Shown here one piece after another: positions 10,591-19,584 of a DNA stretch of 64,000 bases. The stretch comes from JBBRZM01 sp963813635. GTDB taxonomy: Bacteria; Actinomycetota; Acidimicrobiia; IMCC26256; JBBRZM01. The stretch lies in assembly GCA_963813635.1 (NCBI GenBank), contig CAWEZO010000011.1, positions 186,001-250,000 on the forward strand, written 5' to 3'. The position numbers and the translations under genes are program-made. Under the pieces are notes generated by a model, which worked only from the letters and a program-made list of their open reading frames with translations, made no database searches and was not told where the DNA came from. Each line of letters starts with the position of its first letter. Position 1 is the first letter of the stretch.

Positions 10591-13285
10591 TCAGCGTAGG
10601 AACCGGTAGCCGATCCAGACCTGGATCTCGGTTAGCCCTGAGAGGTCCAGCTCGGAGTTGAGCCGGCTGCCGGGGATCGAGACCTCCCAGTCCCCGCCGA
10701 TGCCGCGACCCCAGAACGCCACCGACTCCACAGCGGGGGGCGCAGGGTCAGAGCCGAGGCCTTCATCACCCCCGAGGCCCTGCAGCTTGGCGAAGCGGTT
10801 GTTGACGAGCGACTTGAGCTGCTGCACGACGATCGTGCCGTCCTCACGCCGCTGCTCGTACTTTGCGCCGTGGCGCACGTCGCACGACACCTCGTTGGCA
10901 GGGTGCGACGCCCCGACGAGGGCGAGCCTCACGCCCGTCACCTTGGCGTCGCCACGGCCGGCTGGGATGTCCGAAGCCTCGATGCGGAAGCCGAACCGCC
11001 GTGTGCTCAGGAGCTCGCCGAACTGCGGATCCTCTGCGGTGAAGGACAGCCGGAGACGGTCGTGGTCGTGCTGCCTGTCGAAGTAGGTGATGTACCGCTG
11101 CTGGATCCCGATCGGCTCGAGCAGCTGGAGCCAGGACTGGTGAAGCTTGGAGAAGAGCTCCGGCTCGTCGATCTCCTTTTCTGCGTACCTCCGCGTGTCG
11201 TCCGGGTGGAGGAGTCCAGCGTCGAGGAGAAGGTGCTGTTCGACGGCTTCGAGCGTGTAGATCTCGACCGACCGCTGCGCCCTGAACGCCATGCTGAGCA
11301 GTGCGTCGGCCTTGGACTGGACGACGCCGATCGTGGCCAGGGCGGTGCGCCGTACCGACCCGGCGTCGTGCTGGATCTCCGTGGTGAGCTGTTCCGCCTC
11401 GACGACGATCGTGGCAGCGCGGGCCAGCTTCGCCTGCGCTGCGTCGACGCGCTGCTGGGCCAAGGTGACCTTGTTCCGGGCCAGCAGGACCTGGTGGGTG
11501 AGATCCGCCCCCCGCCTGACCAAGGCGAGGTGCTTCGAGTTGTCAGGCGTCGTGCTGGCGTTGAGCTTCTTCACGACCTCCACGAAGTTCACGATGCTCT
11601 TGCCGGCCTTGATGACCGCCTCGGCCTTCTTGTCGACCTTCTTGTACGCCTCCTCGACCGCCTTGACGTCGGGGTCCCTGCTCTCGAACACGGCCTTGGC
11701 GATCGGCTCCGCGTGCTCGATCGTCGTGTCCGCCAACGCCACCATCGCCGGGACCAACGCCACGATGCTGGCCCCGCCAGCTCGGGATCGCCGCCACCAC
11801 GCTGACCACCGCAACGGCGACCGAGGCGACGGTCCCCACGATGTCGCCGATGCTGAGCTCGGATTCCTCCATCTCTTCCAGCGCCGCTTGGATCTCGGCC
11901 GTCGTCTGGTCGAGCAGTTGCTGGACGCGGTCGGCCTCATCGCCCGCGAGCCGTTTCTCCGAGATCGCGATGCCGACGTCGGCGCTGAGGTTGTCGCGCG
12001 TGTTTATGGCCTGCTGTCGATGGAGGTTCGCGAGGTTCGCGAGATCCTCGAGGGTCACGGACTCGAGGAGCGCGTCCATCCCCATGGACAGGAAGCCCAC
12101 CGCGAAGTCGCTGAACTGGATGAACGCGTCCAGGTAGGCCTCGACGTCGGGTTGGACATCGAGGTCACGCGGGAGCCCGAGAGCGTTGTTGCCCCCGCCC
12201 ACCCAGATGAAGTCGTCGGTGCCGATCTCCTGCCTGACCCCGACAAGTTGCGCCTGGAGTCTGAGTGCCTCTCCGTTGTCGGGCTGAAGCTCGAGCGCCC
12301 GTGCGAACTCGACCGCCGCGAGCTGGGAGAACTGGATCCGCTCGGGCACGCTCGGGTTGTACCGGTGGTAGAAGTAGTCGCCGACCGCGATCCGGAACGG
12401 CGCCCAGTGGTTGGCGTACGACACCCCGGGCATGTCCAGGACTGAGCGCAGGCCGGCGATGTAGTCGGCCTCGGAGACGTTGGTCTGGGTCGCCTGGCCC
12501 TCGGCGCCAAGGCCTCCCTCCAAGCCAGTAGGACCTTCACCGGCCGCCGACTGGCTCAGCGCTCCGTCGACACCGGCCGCACCGCCTGCACCGCCCGGTC
12601 CGCCGACACCTCCACGTACGTCGAGCGTCGGGAGCGTGTCGTCGACGATGCTCGTGAAGATGATCGTTCCCCCGTTCCCGCCGTTACCGCCGTGGCCGCC
12701 TCCGCCGCCGTTGCCGCCGGGCGTGCCGTCGACGGTACGACCGGGGATGAGCTCCTCGTGCCCGGAGAAGTCGCTGAGGTCGTCGGGGGTATCGTCGACC
12801 CACACGACCTGGTCGGGGATCGTGAACCCGTCGACACCGCGGCCGCCGTTGCCGCCCGCACCGCCGGGGGCACCGATTCCTCCGACCGCGCTGACGCCCG
12901 CGTTGATCGACTGCCGGCAGTACACCGTGACCGCCACCCCGTTGCCTCCGGGCCCGCCGTCCCCTCCCTGCCCTCCGTCGCCGCCAGGACCGGTGGGTGC
13001 TTCGGTGATCGGGTCGTAGTTCGGCCAGGGGTACACCCCGTCGGCTCCCCGTGCACCGACCGCGCCCGAGTTGAGGCCGCGGGCGTCGATGATGCCGCTC
13101 GTGCCGTCGTAGACGTCGGCGACGATGATCAGCGGCTGGCGGTGAACCCGCAGGGTGGTCGCGTGCTTGACGATCCTGCCCAGCAGCAGCACCGGCCTAT
13201 CACCCGTGCAGCTGTCGTAGAACTTCTGCACCTTGTCGTCGATCGTCAAGTCCTCGCGGATGTACGGCTGGTTGAAAGTGGTCAT
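10591..13285 (-). CDS. large glycine-rich protein with coiled-coil and hydrophobic core, toxin-like layout, one frameshift
   Basis: A protein of about 890 residues that I cannot name. Residues 1-70 contain a beta-rich start. Residues 71-255 are a collagen-like, loop-forming region (GGDGGQGGDGGPGGNG and similar). Residues 260-480 are helical with a TPR-like patch (FARALELQPDNGEAL) and long coiled coils. A 20-residue hydrophobic stretch of Val and Ala lies near residue 490. The frame then shifts near 11780 and continues with more coiled coil and a beta-rich C-terminus ending SGLTEIQVWIGYRFLR. Hydrophobic segment between long helices plus a C-terminal beta domain recalls pore-forming or Tc-type toxin subunits; this is inference. 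No signal peptide is seen. It is the only large gene of the tRNA-Leu island. Confidence 0.6.
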
Positions 13286-13716
13286 GGCTGGCCCTCCACC
13301 GACGATGTGCTCGCGGGACGCTTACCCCCTTCGCCGGGTGCCGTCAATGGTCGCGTTTCGCCGCTCAGGAGTCGCCGGGCCAGTGTCTCGCAACGGGCCG
13401 TTCAGCCGCATGAAGGTGAAAGGTGAGCGCGTAGCGCGCCAGTGGACGGCGACAGTCCCTCCGGCGCATTTGTGACGCCGCCGTGACCAAAAGCGCGCCT
13501 CGTAGACCAGCGCGTCCCAGTCGTCGCGCCGTCACCACGCGGCAGCTTGGGGAAGCTGTGCGGGCAGCTTTCGCTCTAGCGGGCATTTCGCGAAGGGCTG
13601 GTCCGACCCGTTTTTCAATGCCCCCTGTTGACCGCCACTGACCGCAGGGCCGTGTCCCCTCTCGTGGTGTAGTTCCCCGCACGCGTGAACGTCCGCGTGT
13701 CGGGGTGGAGAGGGTG
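13286..13716. other. gene-free stretch upstream of the large island gene
   Basis: About 430 bases without a supported gene between the glycine-rich protein start and the IS256 stump. It contains the right copy of the direct repeat (13481-13532). The promoter of the large gene should lie in its first part, but I see no clear -35/-10 pair or operator. Confidence 0.5.
13481..13532 (+). repeat. direct repeat, right copy, flanking the large island gene
   Basis: Diverged copy of 10394-10443, starting CCGTGACCAAA and ending CGTCGCGCCGT. The flanking arrangement suggests a recombination event or a pair of old insertion-site halves around the gene between them. Confidence 0.6.
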
Positions 13717-13975
13717 TCAGGACGCGATTCTTGCAGGCATGACCTCCTTGGTGTCGAGGGCCTCGGACGCGGGCTCGTAGAGCAGGTTCATGGTGTGTTC
13801 GGCGAGGTAGCGACATTCGGAGTCTTGCCATTCGTCGTGGGTCTCCACGACCACCGCGCTGACGAGGCGGAGCACGGCGGCGTCGTTGGGAAAGATGCCG
13901 ACCACGCAGGTGCGACGCTTGATCCGCCGTTGACGCGTTCGAGCGGGTTCGTATCGGTTATGAAAGCGGAAGGCG
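13717..13975 (-). pseudogene. IS256-family transposase, C-terminal remnant
   Basis: Only the end of a Mutator/IS256-type transposase remains. The upstream piece encodes TNPLERVN. After one missing base near 13930 (AACGGCGG for AACCGGCGG) the frame continues IKRRTCVVGIFPNDAAVLRLV, then a tail with HDEWQ. This is the well-known C-terminal block of the family. The DDE catalytic region and both inverted repeats are absent, so it cannot move. Confidence 0.8.
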
Positions 13976-14129
13976 TTCTCGGTGTTCCTGGGACCGGGTT
14001 CCCCGCAACGTCGCGCAGGCTGCGCAACCTCCCGAGCACAACCCAGGCCCGTTCACCGGAGATGCGAACCTGGGATGGCGCGCTCCACTCGTGCAGCGTA
14101 TCTACCTGCGCTTCGCGCGAACACACGGG

Positions 14130-14213
14130 TGGGCGAGGGGGGACTTGAACCCCCACATCCTTTCGGACACAGGCACCTGAAGCCTGCGCGTCTGCCAATT
14201 CCGCCACTCGCCC
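14130..14213 (-). tRNA. tRNA-Leu(CAG)
   Basis: An 84-base cloverleaf: acceptor stem GGGCGAG with CTCGCCC, D-arm with GGCGGAATTGGCAGACGC, anticodon stem CAGGC/GCCTG with loop TTCAGGT (anticodon CAG), a variable arm of class II size and T-loop TTCAAGT. Discriminator A is followed by CCC, so CCA is not encoded. It lies next to fhaA, as the leucine tRNA does in Mycobacterium, and its 3' end served as an integration site (copy at 10241-10270). Confidence 0.96.
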
Positions 14214-14389
14214 GAGTGGAGCGCCGAGCGTAGTCGCGCGCCTCCCAGATTCTTCTCGGCTCCGAGCAGGCGAGCCGGTGCGCGCGACCTCGCTTGTCTC
14301 GAAGTCCGGAGAAGAGACGGCGATGTGACGTTGCCGAAGCGCTCGGGGAGGGCCGAAAGTGGGCGAGTCCGCCGATACACTCGCCGGTC

Positions 14390-15047
14390 GTGGGACTCCA
14401 GGGCTTCGAGCGCCGGCTCGAGCGCCTTGTGGAAGGCACGTTCTCCAAAGCCTTTCGCAGTGGCCTCCAGCCCGTCGAGATTGGCAAGAAGATCGCCCGC
14501 GCGCTCGACGCGGGCCGCACCGTTGGTGTGCGTGGTGGCATGGTCGCGCCCAACGACATCGCCGTGTTTCTCTCCGAGGCCGACCGCGAGCGTTTCCAGT
14601 CGTACGCCGACGTGCTCAGCCGGGAGCTGGCCGAGGCGGCGCGGGCGCACGCGCCGCGACGAGGGCTACCACTTCATCGGCCCGGTCCAGGTGGAGCTCA
14701 TCGCCGACGAGAAGCTCGGCATCGGCGATTGCGACATCGAGGCCCAGATCGCCGAAGGCAAAGGCGGGCGCGTGGGCTCGCTCGTGCTCTCCGACGGCGG
14801 CCGGATTCCGCTCGGCGACGAGACGGCCGTCATCGGGCGGCTGCCGGAGAACGCGGTGACGATCACCGACCCCCGCGCCTCGCGCCGCCATGCCGAGGTA
14901 CGCCCGACGGCCGACGGGTTCGTGATCGTCGATCTCGGCTCGATGAACGGCGTCACCATCAACGGAGTGCCCGTTCGCGAGCACGAGCTCGTTGACGGCG
15001 ACGAGATTGGTATCGGCACCACGACCATTCGCTTCGAGGCCTCGTAG
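14390..15047 (+). CDS. fhaA: FhaA-like DUF3662/FHA-domain protein, one apparent frameshift
   Basis: Phosphothreonine-reading adaptor of the PknB circuit. GTG 14390 gives GLQGFERRLERLVEGTFSKAF and the rest of the DUF3662 domain (residues 1-90), then the frame breaks at 14654-14655. Removing one C from GCGCCGCGAC restores Ala-Arg-Asp-Glu-Gly-Tyr. The C-terminal FHA domain follows with IGRLPENAV, the binding Arg and Ser in ASRRHAEV and SMNGVTING. The protein is about 219 residues, shorter than mycobacterial FhaA because the middle linker is short. First gene of a run with five-base or overlapping junctions: fhaB, pstP, rodA, pbpA, pknB. Confidence 0.93.
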
Positions 15048-15052
15048 CCGAC

Positions 15053-15526
15053 GTGCCCGAATCTCTGCTCACCATCCTCAAGTTCTGTTTTCTCGCGCTC
15101 CTGTACCTCTTCTTGGCCCGGGTGGTACGCGTCGTCGTGCTCGAGCTCCGCGCGCCGAAGGTCGCAGCGGTGCCGCCGGTTCAGAAGGCGGCCGCACCTC
15201 TGAAGGTCGAGAAGGAGAAGAAGGGCGCGCGAGGCGCGATGCACCTTCGACTGCTCGAACCTGCATCGCGCAAAGGCGAGATGCTCGGGCTCGACAGCGA
15301 GGTCACTATCGGCCGCGGCGGCGGTTGCACGCTGGTGCTGGCAGATGACACGTTCGTCTCCACCGTGCACGCGCGTATCTTTTCGCGCGGCGCCGATCTT
15401 TACGTCGAAGACCTCGGTTCCCGGAACGGCACCTTCGTGAATGGCAAGGTGATCGCCGGCCCGACGATCGTGCGGCGCGGCGACCGGCTGCAGTTCGGGC
15501 AGACCAGCGCCGAGGTCGTGCGGTGA
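15053..15526 (+). CDS. fhaB: FhaB/FipA-like membrane-anchored FHA protein
   Basis: A 157-residue protein with an N-terminal membrane helix (LLTILKFCFLALLYLFLA, residues 5-22), a lysine-rich linker and one FHA domain: TIGRGGGCTLVL, STVHARIF with the phosphopeptide-binding residues, and LGSRNGTFVNG. The mycobacterial counterpart is phosphorylated by PknB and links division and wall-synthesis proteins. The GTG start lies five bases after fhaA, and the stop overlaps the pstP GTG (GTGA), which argues for translational coupling. Confidence 0.94.
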   Translation: MPESLLTILKFCFLALLYLFLARVVRVVVLELRAPKVAAVPPVQKAAAPLKVEKEKKGARGAMHLRLLEPASRKGEMLGLDSEVTIGRGGGCTLVLADDTFVSTVHARIFSRGADLYVEDLGSRNGTFVNGKVIAGPTIVRRGDRLQFGQTSAEVVR

Positions 15527-16725
15527 GACTCGTGACCGGCTCGGCGACCGACGTCGGTCGGGTACGCGAGGGCAACGAGGACGGCCTCCTCGTCGACGAG
15601 ACGATGGGGCTCGTCGCGGTCGCCGACGGGATGGGTGGCCACCAAGCTGGTGAGGTCGCGAGCGCGACTGCGCTCGAGGCGCTGCGGGCTGCGGTCCGAT
15701 CGGGCCGGCCGATCCGCGATGCCATCGTCGAGGCAAACGAGGCCGTGTACGACAAGGCCGAAGACAATTCGGAGCTCCGGGGCATGGGCACCACCATCAC
15801 CGCCGGAACGCTCGCGTCCGGCGGCACGCTCCTCATCGCTCATGTCGGCGATTCCCGTGCGTACTTGCTGCGCGACAGTGATCTGAGTCAGATCACCGAC
15901 GACCACAGCCTCGTCGAAGAGATGGTCCGCGACGGCCAGCTCACCCCGGAGCAGGCCGCCGTGCATCCCCAGCGGTCGATCATCACGCGTGCGCTCGGGA
16001 TCGATGCCGAAGTCGAGGTCGCGCTCTATCCGGTAGAGCTTCGGCCGGGTGACCGCCTGATGCTGTGCTCCGACGGGCTCACCACGATGGTGAGCGCCGC
16101 CGACATCGCGGCGATCCTGCGCCGCGAAAGCGATCCGCAACGCGCGGCCCGGCAGCTCATCGACGCGGCCAACGAAGCCGGCGGCGAAGACAACGTCACA
16201 GCCGTCGTCGTCGACGCACTCGACGAGCCGTCACCCGCGGTCGCGGCCGCGACTGCGAAGCTCGATGAGCCCGCGGCCGAACCGGTCGTTGCGGATTCCG
16301 ACACGCCGGACGAGGAGCCCGTTGTCCGTCGCAGTCGCGGCCGACGGCTCGCCCGACTGCTGTTGTGGTTGCTCCCGATCGTGCTCGTCGCGGCGGTGGC
16401 GTTCGGAGCGATCGGCTGGTACGCGCGCCGCACGTTCTACGTCGGGTTCGATCGCGATCGCGTCACCGTCTATCGCGGCGTCAACGGCGGCTTCTTGGGT
16501 TGGGATCCCACCATCGACCACCGCACGTCCCTCCATAGCAAAGACCTCACGCAGGCGCAGCGTGCCGCCGTACGCGATACCAAGCAGTTCGGCTCCAAGG
16601 CGGCGGCGAACGCCTACGTCGCCCGCTTGGTTCGTGATCACGCCCGGCGTGAACCCCCGACGACCACCACCACGACCCCCACGACCATTGCCGGCGTCCC
16701 ACCACCGGCCGCGCCGGTGCGATGA
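15523..16725 (+). CDS. pstP: PP2C-family Ser/Thr phosphatase
   Basis: Removes phosphate from proteins modified by PknB. The 400 residues comprise a PP2C catalytic domain (1-235), an acidic linker, one membrane helix (LLLWLLPIVLVAAVAFGAIG near residue 282) and an extracellular tail rich in Thr and Pro. Metal-binding Asp residues are visible in REGNEDGLL, VADGMGGHQAGE, AHVGDSRAYLL and LCSDGLTTMV, and GGEDNVTAVVV closes the domain. Start GTG 15523 overlaps fhaB by four bases; stop overlaps rodA by four. Confidence 0.95.
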   Translation: MRLVTGSATDVGRVREGNEDGLLVDETMGLVAVADGMGGHQAGEVASATALEALRAAVRSGRPIRDAIVEANEAVYDKAEDNSELRGMGTTITAGTLASGGTLLIAHVGDSRAYLLRDSDLSQITDDHSLVEEMVRDGQLTPEQAAVHPQRSIITRALGIDAEVEVALYPVELRPGDRLMLCSDGLTTMVSAADIAAILRRESDPQRAARQLIDAANEAGGEDNVTAVVVDALDEPSPAVAAATAKLDEPAAEPVVADSDTPDEEPVVRRSRGRRLARLLLWLLPIVLVAAVAFGAIGWYARRTFYVGFDRDRVTVYRGVNGGFLGWDPTIDHRTSLHSKDLTQAQRAAVRDTKQFGSKAAANAYVARLVRDHARREPPTTTTTTPTTIAGVPPPAAPVR

Positions 16726-18060
16726 AGCAACCCCTTGCACGTCGCCGCCGTGGAAAGGAGTTCAGCCTCGGGCTCTTGGCGGTGATCATCACCGGCGGCG
16801 GCTATCTCCTTGTCGCGCTCTCCAGCAACGCCGCGCTTCCGCCCGACCTCTGGGTCTTCCTCGCCGTGGTGTTGGGCTTGTTCGTCGCCGCGCATCTCGC
16901 GCTGCGGCGCTTCGCGCCGCGCGCCGATTCCACACTGCTGCCGCTCGCGTTGATGCTCAACGGCATCGGCTACTTCACCATCGCCCGACTCGATCGCGAT
17001 CTCCCGGCGCACCGTCATCTGGCACCGATTCAGGCCGTATGGACTGCGGTGGCAGTCGGGGCGTTTGTGCTCACGCTCATGATCGTGCGCCGGGTTCGAA
17101 TCCTCGAGCGCTACCGATACACCTTCCTCATGCTCGGCATCGCCGCGCTGCTTCTGCCACTCGTGCCCGGCGTGGGCGCCGAGATCAACGGCGCGCGGCT
17201 GTGGGTGCACATCGGCCCGGTCAACTTCCAGCCCGGGGAGGCCGCGAAGGTGCTGGTCGTGATCTTCTTTGCCGCGTATCTGGTGGAGAAGCGCGAACTC
17301 CTTGCAGCCGGGAGTCGCCGCCTCGGCAGGCTCATGCTCCCCGACCCGAAGCATCTCGGACCGCTGCTCCTCGCATGGAGCTTCTCCATCCTCATCATGG
17401 TGCGCCAGAAGGACCTCGGGTCATCACTGCTGTTCTTCGCCGTGTTTTCGGCAATGCTCTACATGGCGACCGAGCGCGCCGCGTACATGCTCGCCGGTTT
17501 CGTCATGTTCGTCTCGGGCGCCACAGTTGCGTACCAGATCTTCGGTCATGTGCCGCGACCGCGTCACCACGTGGATCGATCCCTGGGTCGTCGCGCAGGC
17601 CAAGGGTTTCCAGCTCGTGCAGTCGTTGTTCGCGTTCGGCACAGGCGGTTTCGCAGGCACCGGCCTCGGGCTCGGGAGCCCGCAGAAGATTCCCAACGCA
17701 TCCACCGACTTCGTGTTCTCCGCGATCGGTGAAGAGCTCGGATTGCTCGGCACGGTCGCGGTGATCATCGGATTCCTGTTGCTCATCGGCACGGGCTTTC
17801 GGATCGCGGTGCAAGCCGACCGGCCGTTCTCGCAATTGTTCGCAGCGGGGCTCACCACCATTCTCGGTGTGCAGACGTTCATCATCATCGGCGGCGTCAC
17901 CCGCCTCATCCCGCTGACGGGCATCACGCTGCCGTTCATCTCGTACGGCGGGTCTTCGCTCGTGGCGAACTTCGTGATCCTGGCGTTGCTGCTGCGTATC
18001 TCCGACGAAACCGCCGAACACTCCGAGAGCGAAGCCGCGCGCGTCGCGGCGAGCGCATGA
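16722..18060 (+). CDS. rodA: RodA/FtsW-family peptidoglycan glycosyltransferase, one apparent frameshift
   Basis: SEDS-family membrane enzyme that polymerises lipid II, partner of the class B PBP encoded next. About 446 residues with roughly ten membrane helices. NGARLWVHIGPVNFQPGEAAK near residue 160 is the usual SEDS loop. The frame breaks at 17553-17554 (CATGTGCCGCGACC); removing one C gives His-Val-Arg-Asp-Arg-Val-Thr-Thr-Trp and the rest continues: FVFSAIGEELGLLGT with the catalytic-loop acidic residue and LPFISYGGSSLVANF. The ATG overlaps the pstP stop, and the stop overlaps the pbpA start. Confidence 0.93.
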
Positions 18061-19541
18061 ACCGCGCGATCCGTCGGGTTGGCATCGGGGTGATGCTGTT
18101 GATGCTCGCGCTCGTCGGACAACTCACCTATCTCCAGGTGGTCGACGCCAAGAAGCTGAGCAACGACCCGCGCAACGTTCGCAACTCGATACGCGACTTC
18201 AACCGTCCTCGCGGAGAGATCCAGACCGCTGACGGTCAGATCGTCGCGAAGTCGGTCCCCCGCAAGGGCGAGTTCAAGTTCCAGCGGGAGTATCCGCTCG
18301 GCGATCTGTTCGGCCAGATCAGCGGCTATCAGTCCTTCACGTTCGGAAACACGGGCATCGAAAAGAGCAAGAACAACGATCTGGTCGGGCGCAAGACCTC
18401 GCTGCAGCTCGACAAGCTCAGACGCCTCTCCGATCTGCCGAACTCGCTGCTCAAGGACACAACGGGCAACGTCGTGCTCTCGATCGACGGAAAAGCGCAA
18501 GCAGCCGCCCGCGACGCGCTCGGCACCCACGTCGGTGCGGTGGTGGCGATCGATCCGAAAGACGGAGCGCTGCTCGCGCTGTGGGCCAACCCGTCGTACG
18601 ACCCCAATCTGCTCGCGGTCCATGACCCTACGCAGGCGGACGCGCGCTTCACATTCCTCAACGCGGCGCCGAGCAAGCCCCTCGTGTCGCGCACGTTTCG
18701 CGAGCGCTTCGCCCCGGGGTCCACGTTCAAGACCGTCACGACTGCAGTCGGATTCGACTCGGGTCAGATCACACCCGACACGAGCTTCCCGACGCTGACG
18801 CAACTCGATCTTCCGTTGAGCACGAGCAAGCTGAGGAACTTCGGGGGCGAGCGTTGCGGCGGCACCGTCACCCAGAGCTTCATCCAGTCGTGCAACACCA
18901 CCTTCGCCCGGATCGGGCTCGACCTGGGACGCACCGACGTTTTCAATCCCGGCATGGAGAAAGTGGGCATCGGCAAGGCACCGCCGCTCGACATCGACCC
19001 CGGCGCGGTCGCGAGTGCCGGGCCGCTGGACAAGACGTTCAAGCTCGACGCGCCGACCTTCGCGCTGGCCGGGATCGGCCAAGGCGAGGTGTCGGTGACG
19101 CCGCTGCAGATGGCACTCGTAGCGGCAGGCATCGCGAACGGCGGTGTGATCATGGAGCCGCACTCGGTTGCCAAGATCACCAACACCGACGACAAGACGA
19201 TCAGCACGGTGAAGGCGAAGCAATGGACGACGGCGATGAGCCCGCAAACTGCGGAAGAAGTGAAGCAGCTGATGATCCAGGTCGTGCAGCGCGGCACGGG
19301 CACGCCGGCGCAGATTCCGGGCGTCACCGTCGCCGGCAAGACGGGCACCGCGCAGGTGGATAACCAACCGGCACCGAACGCGTGGTTCATCGCGTTCGCG
19401 CCCGCCGAGAACCCGCGAATCGCGATCGCCGTGCTGGTGCAGAACGGCGGTAACGGCAACAGCGACGCGACCGGAGGCAGGGTCGCCGCACCGATCGCGA
19501 AGCAAGTGTTGCAAGCGCTGCTCGCCATGCCGCCGCGCTGA
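18057..19541 (+). CDS. pbpA: class B penicillin-binding protein (transpeptidase)
   Basis: Cross-links peptidoglycan together with RodA. The 494-residue protein has one N-terminal membrane anchor (residues 8-28), a short pedestal domain with the Arg-rich FNRPRGEI motif, and a transpeptidase domain. All three active-site motifs are present: PGSTFK with the acyl-Ser near residue 222, SCNTTF near residue 278 and AGKTGTAQ near residue 426. The ATG overlaps the rodA stop by four bases; pknB follows after 43 bases. Confidence 0.95.
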   Translation: MNRAIRRVGIGVMLLMLALVGQLTYLQVVDAKKLSNDPRNVRNSIRDFNRPRGEIQTADGQIVAKSVPRKGEFKFQREYPLGDLFGQISGYQSFTFGNTGIEKSKNNDLVGRKTSLQLDKLRRLSDLPNSLLKDTTGNVVLSIDGKAQAAARDALGTHVGAVVAIDPKDGALLALWANPSYDPNLLAVHDPTQADARFTFLNAAPSKPLVSRTFRERFAPGSTFKTVTTAVGFDSGQITPDTSFPTLTQLDLPLSTSKLRNFGGERCGGTVTQSFIQSCNTTFARIGLDLGRTDVFNPGMEKVGIGKAPPLDIDPGAVASAGPLDKTFKLDAPTFALAGIGQGEVSVTPLQMALVAAGIANGGVIMEPHSVAKITNTDDKTISTVKAKQWTTAMSPQTAEEVKQLMIQVVQRGTGTPAQIPGVTVAGKTGTAQVDNQPAPNAWFIAFAPAENPRIAIAVLVQNGGNGNSDATGGRVAAPIAKQVLQALLAMPPR

Positions 19542-19584
19542 TGCGCCCGAGAACGCGCCTTCTCTTGAGTAGGGTCTTCCCGAC

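Larger units (their letters stand above)
10241..14155. mobile_element. genomic island bounded by tRNA-Leu and its 3'-end copy
   Basis: About 3.9 kb lie between the 3' end of tRNA-Leu (minus strand) and the degenerate repeat at 10241-10270. The element holds one large gene of unknown kind, an IS256-type transposase stump and a pair of diverged direct repeats. No integrase remains inside, so it is probably an old, immobile remnant. It separates the antiporter from fhaA; in reference actinobacteria tRNA-Leu lies directly beside fhaA, as here. Confidence 0.65.
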
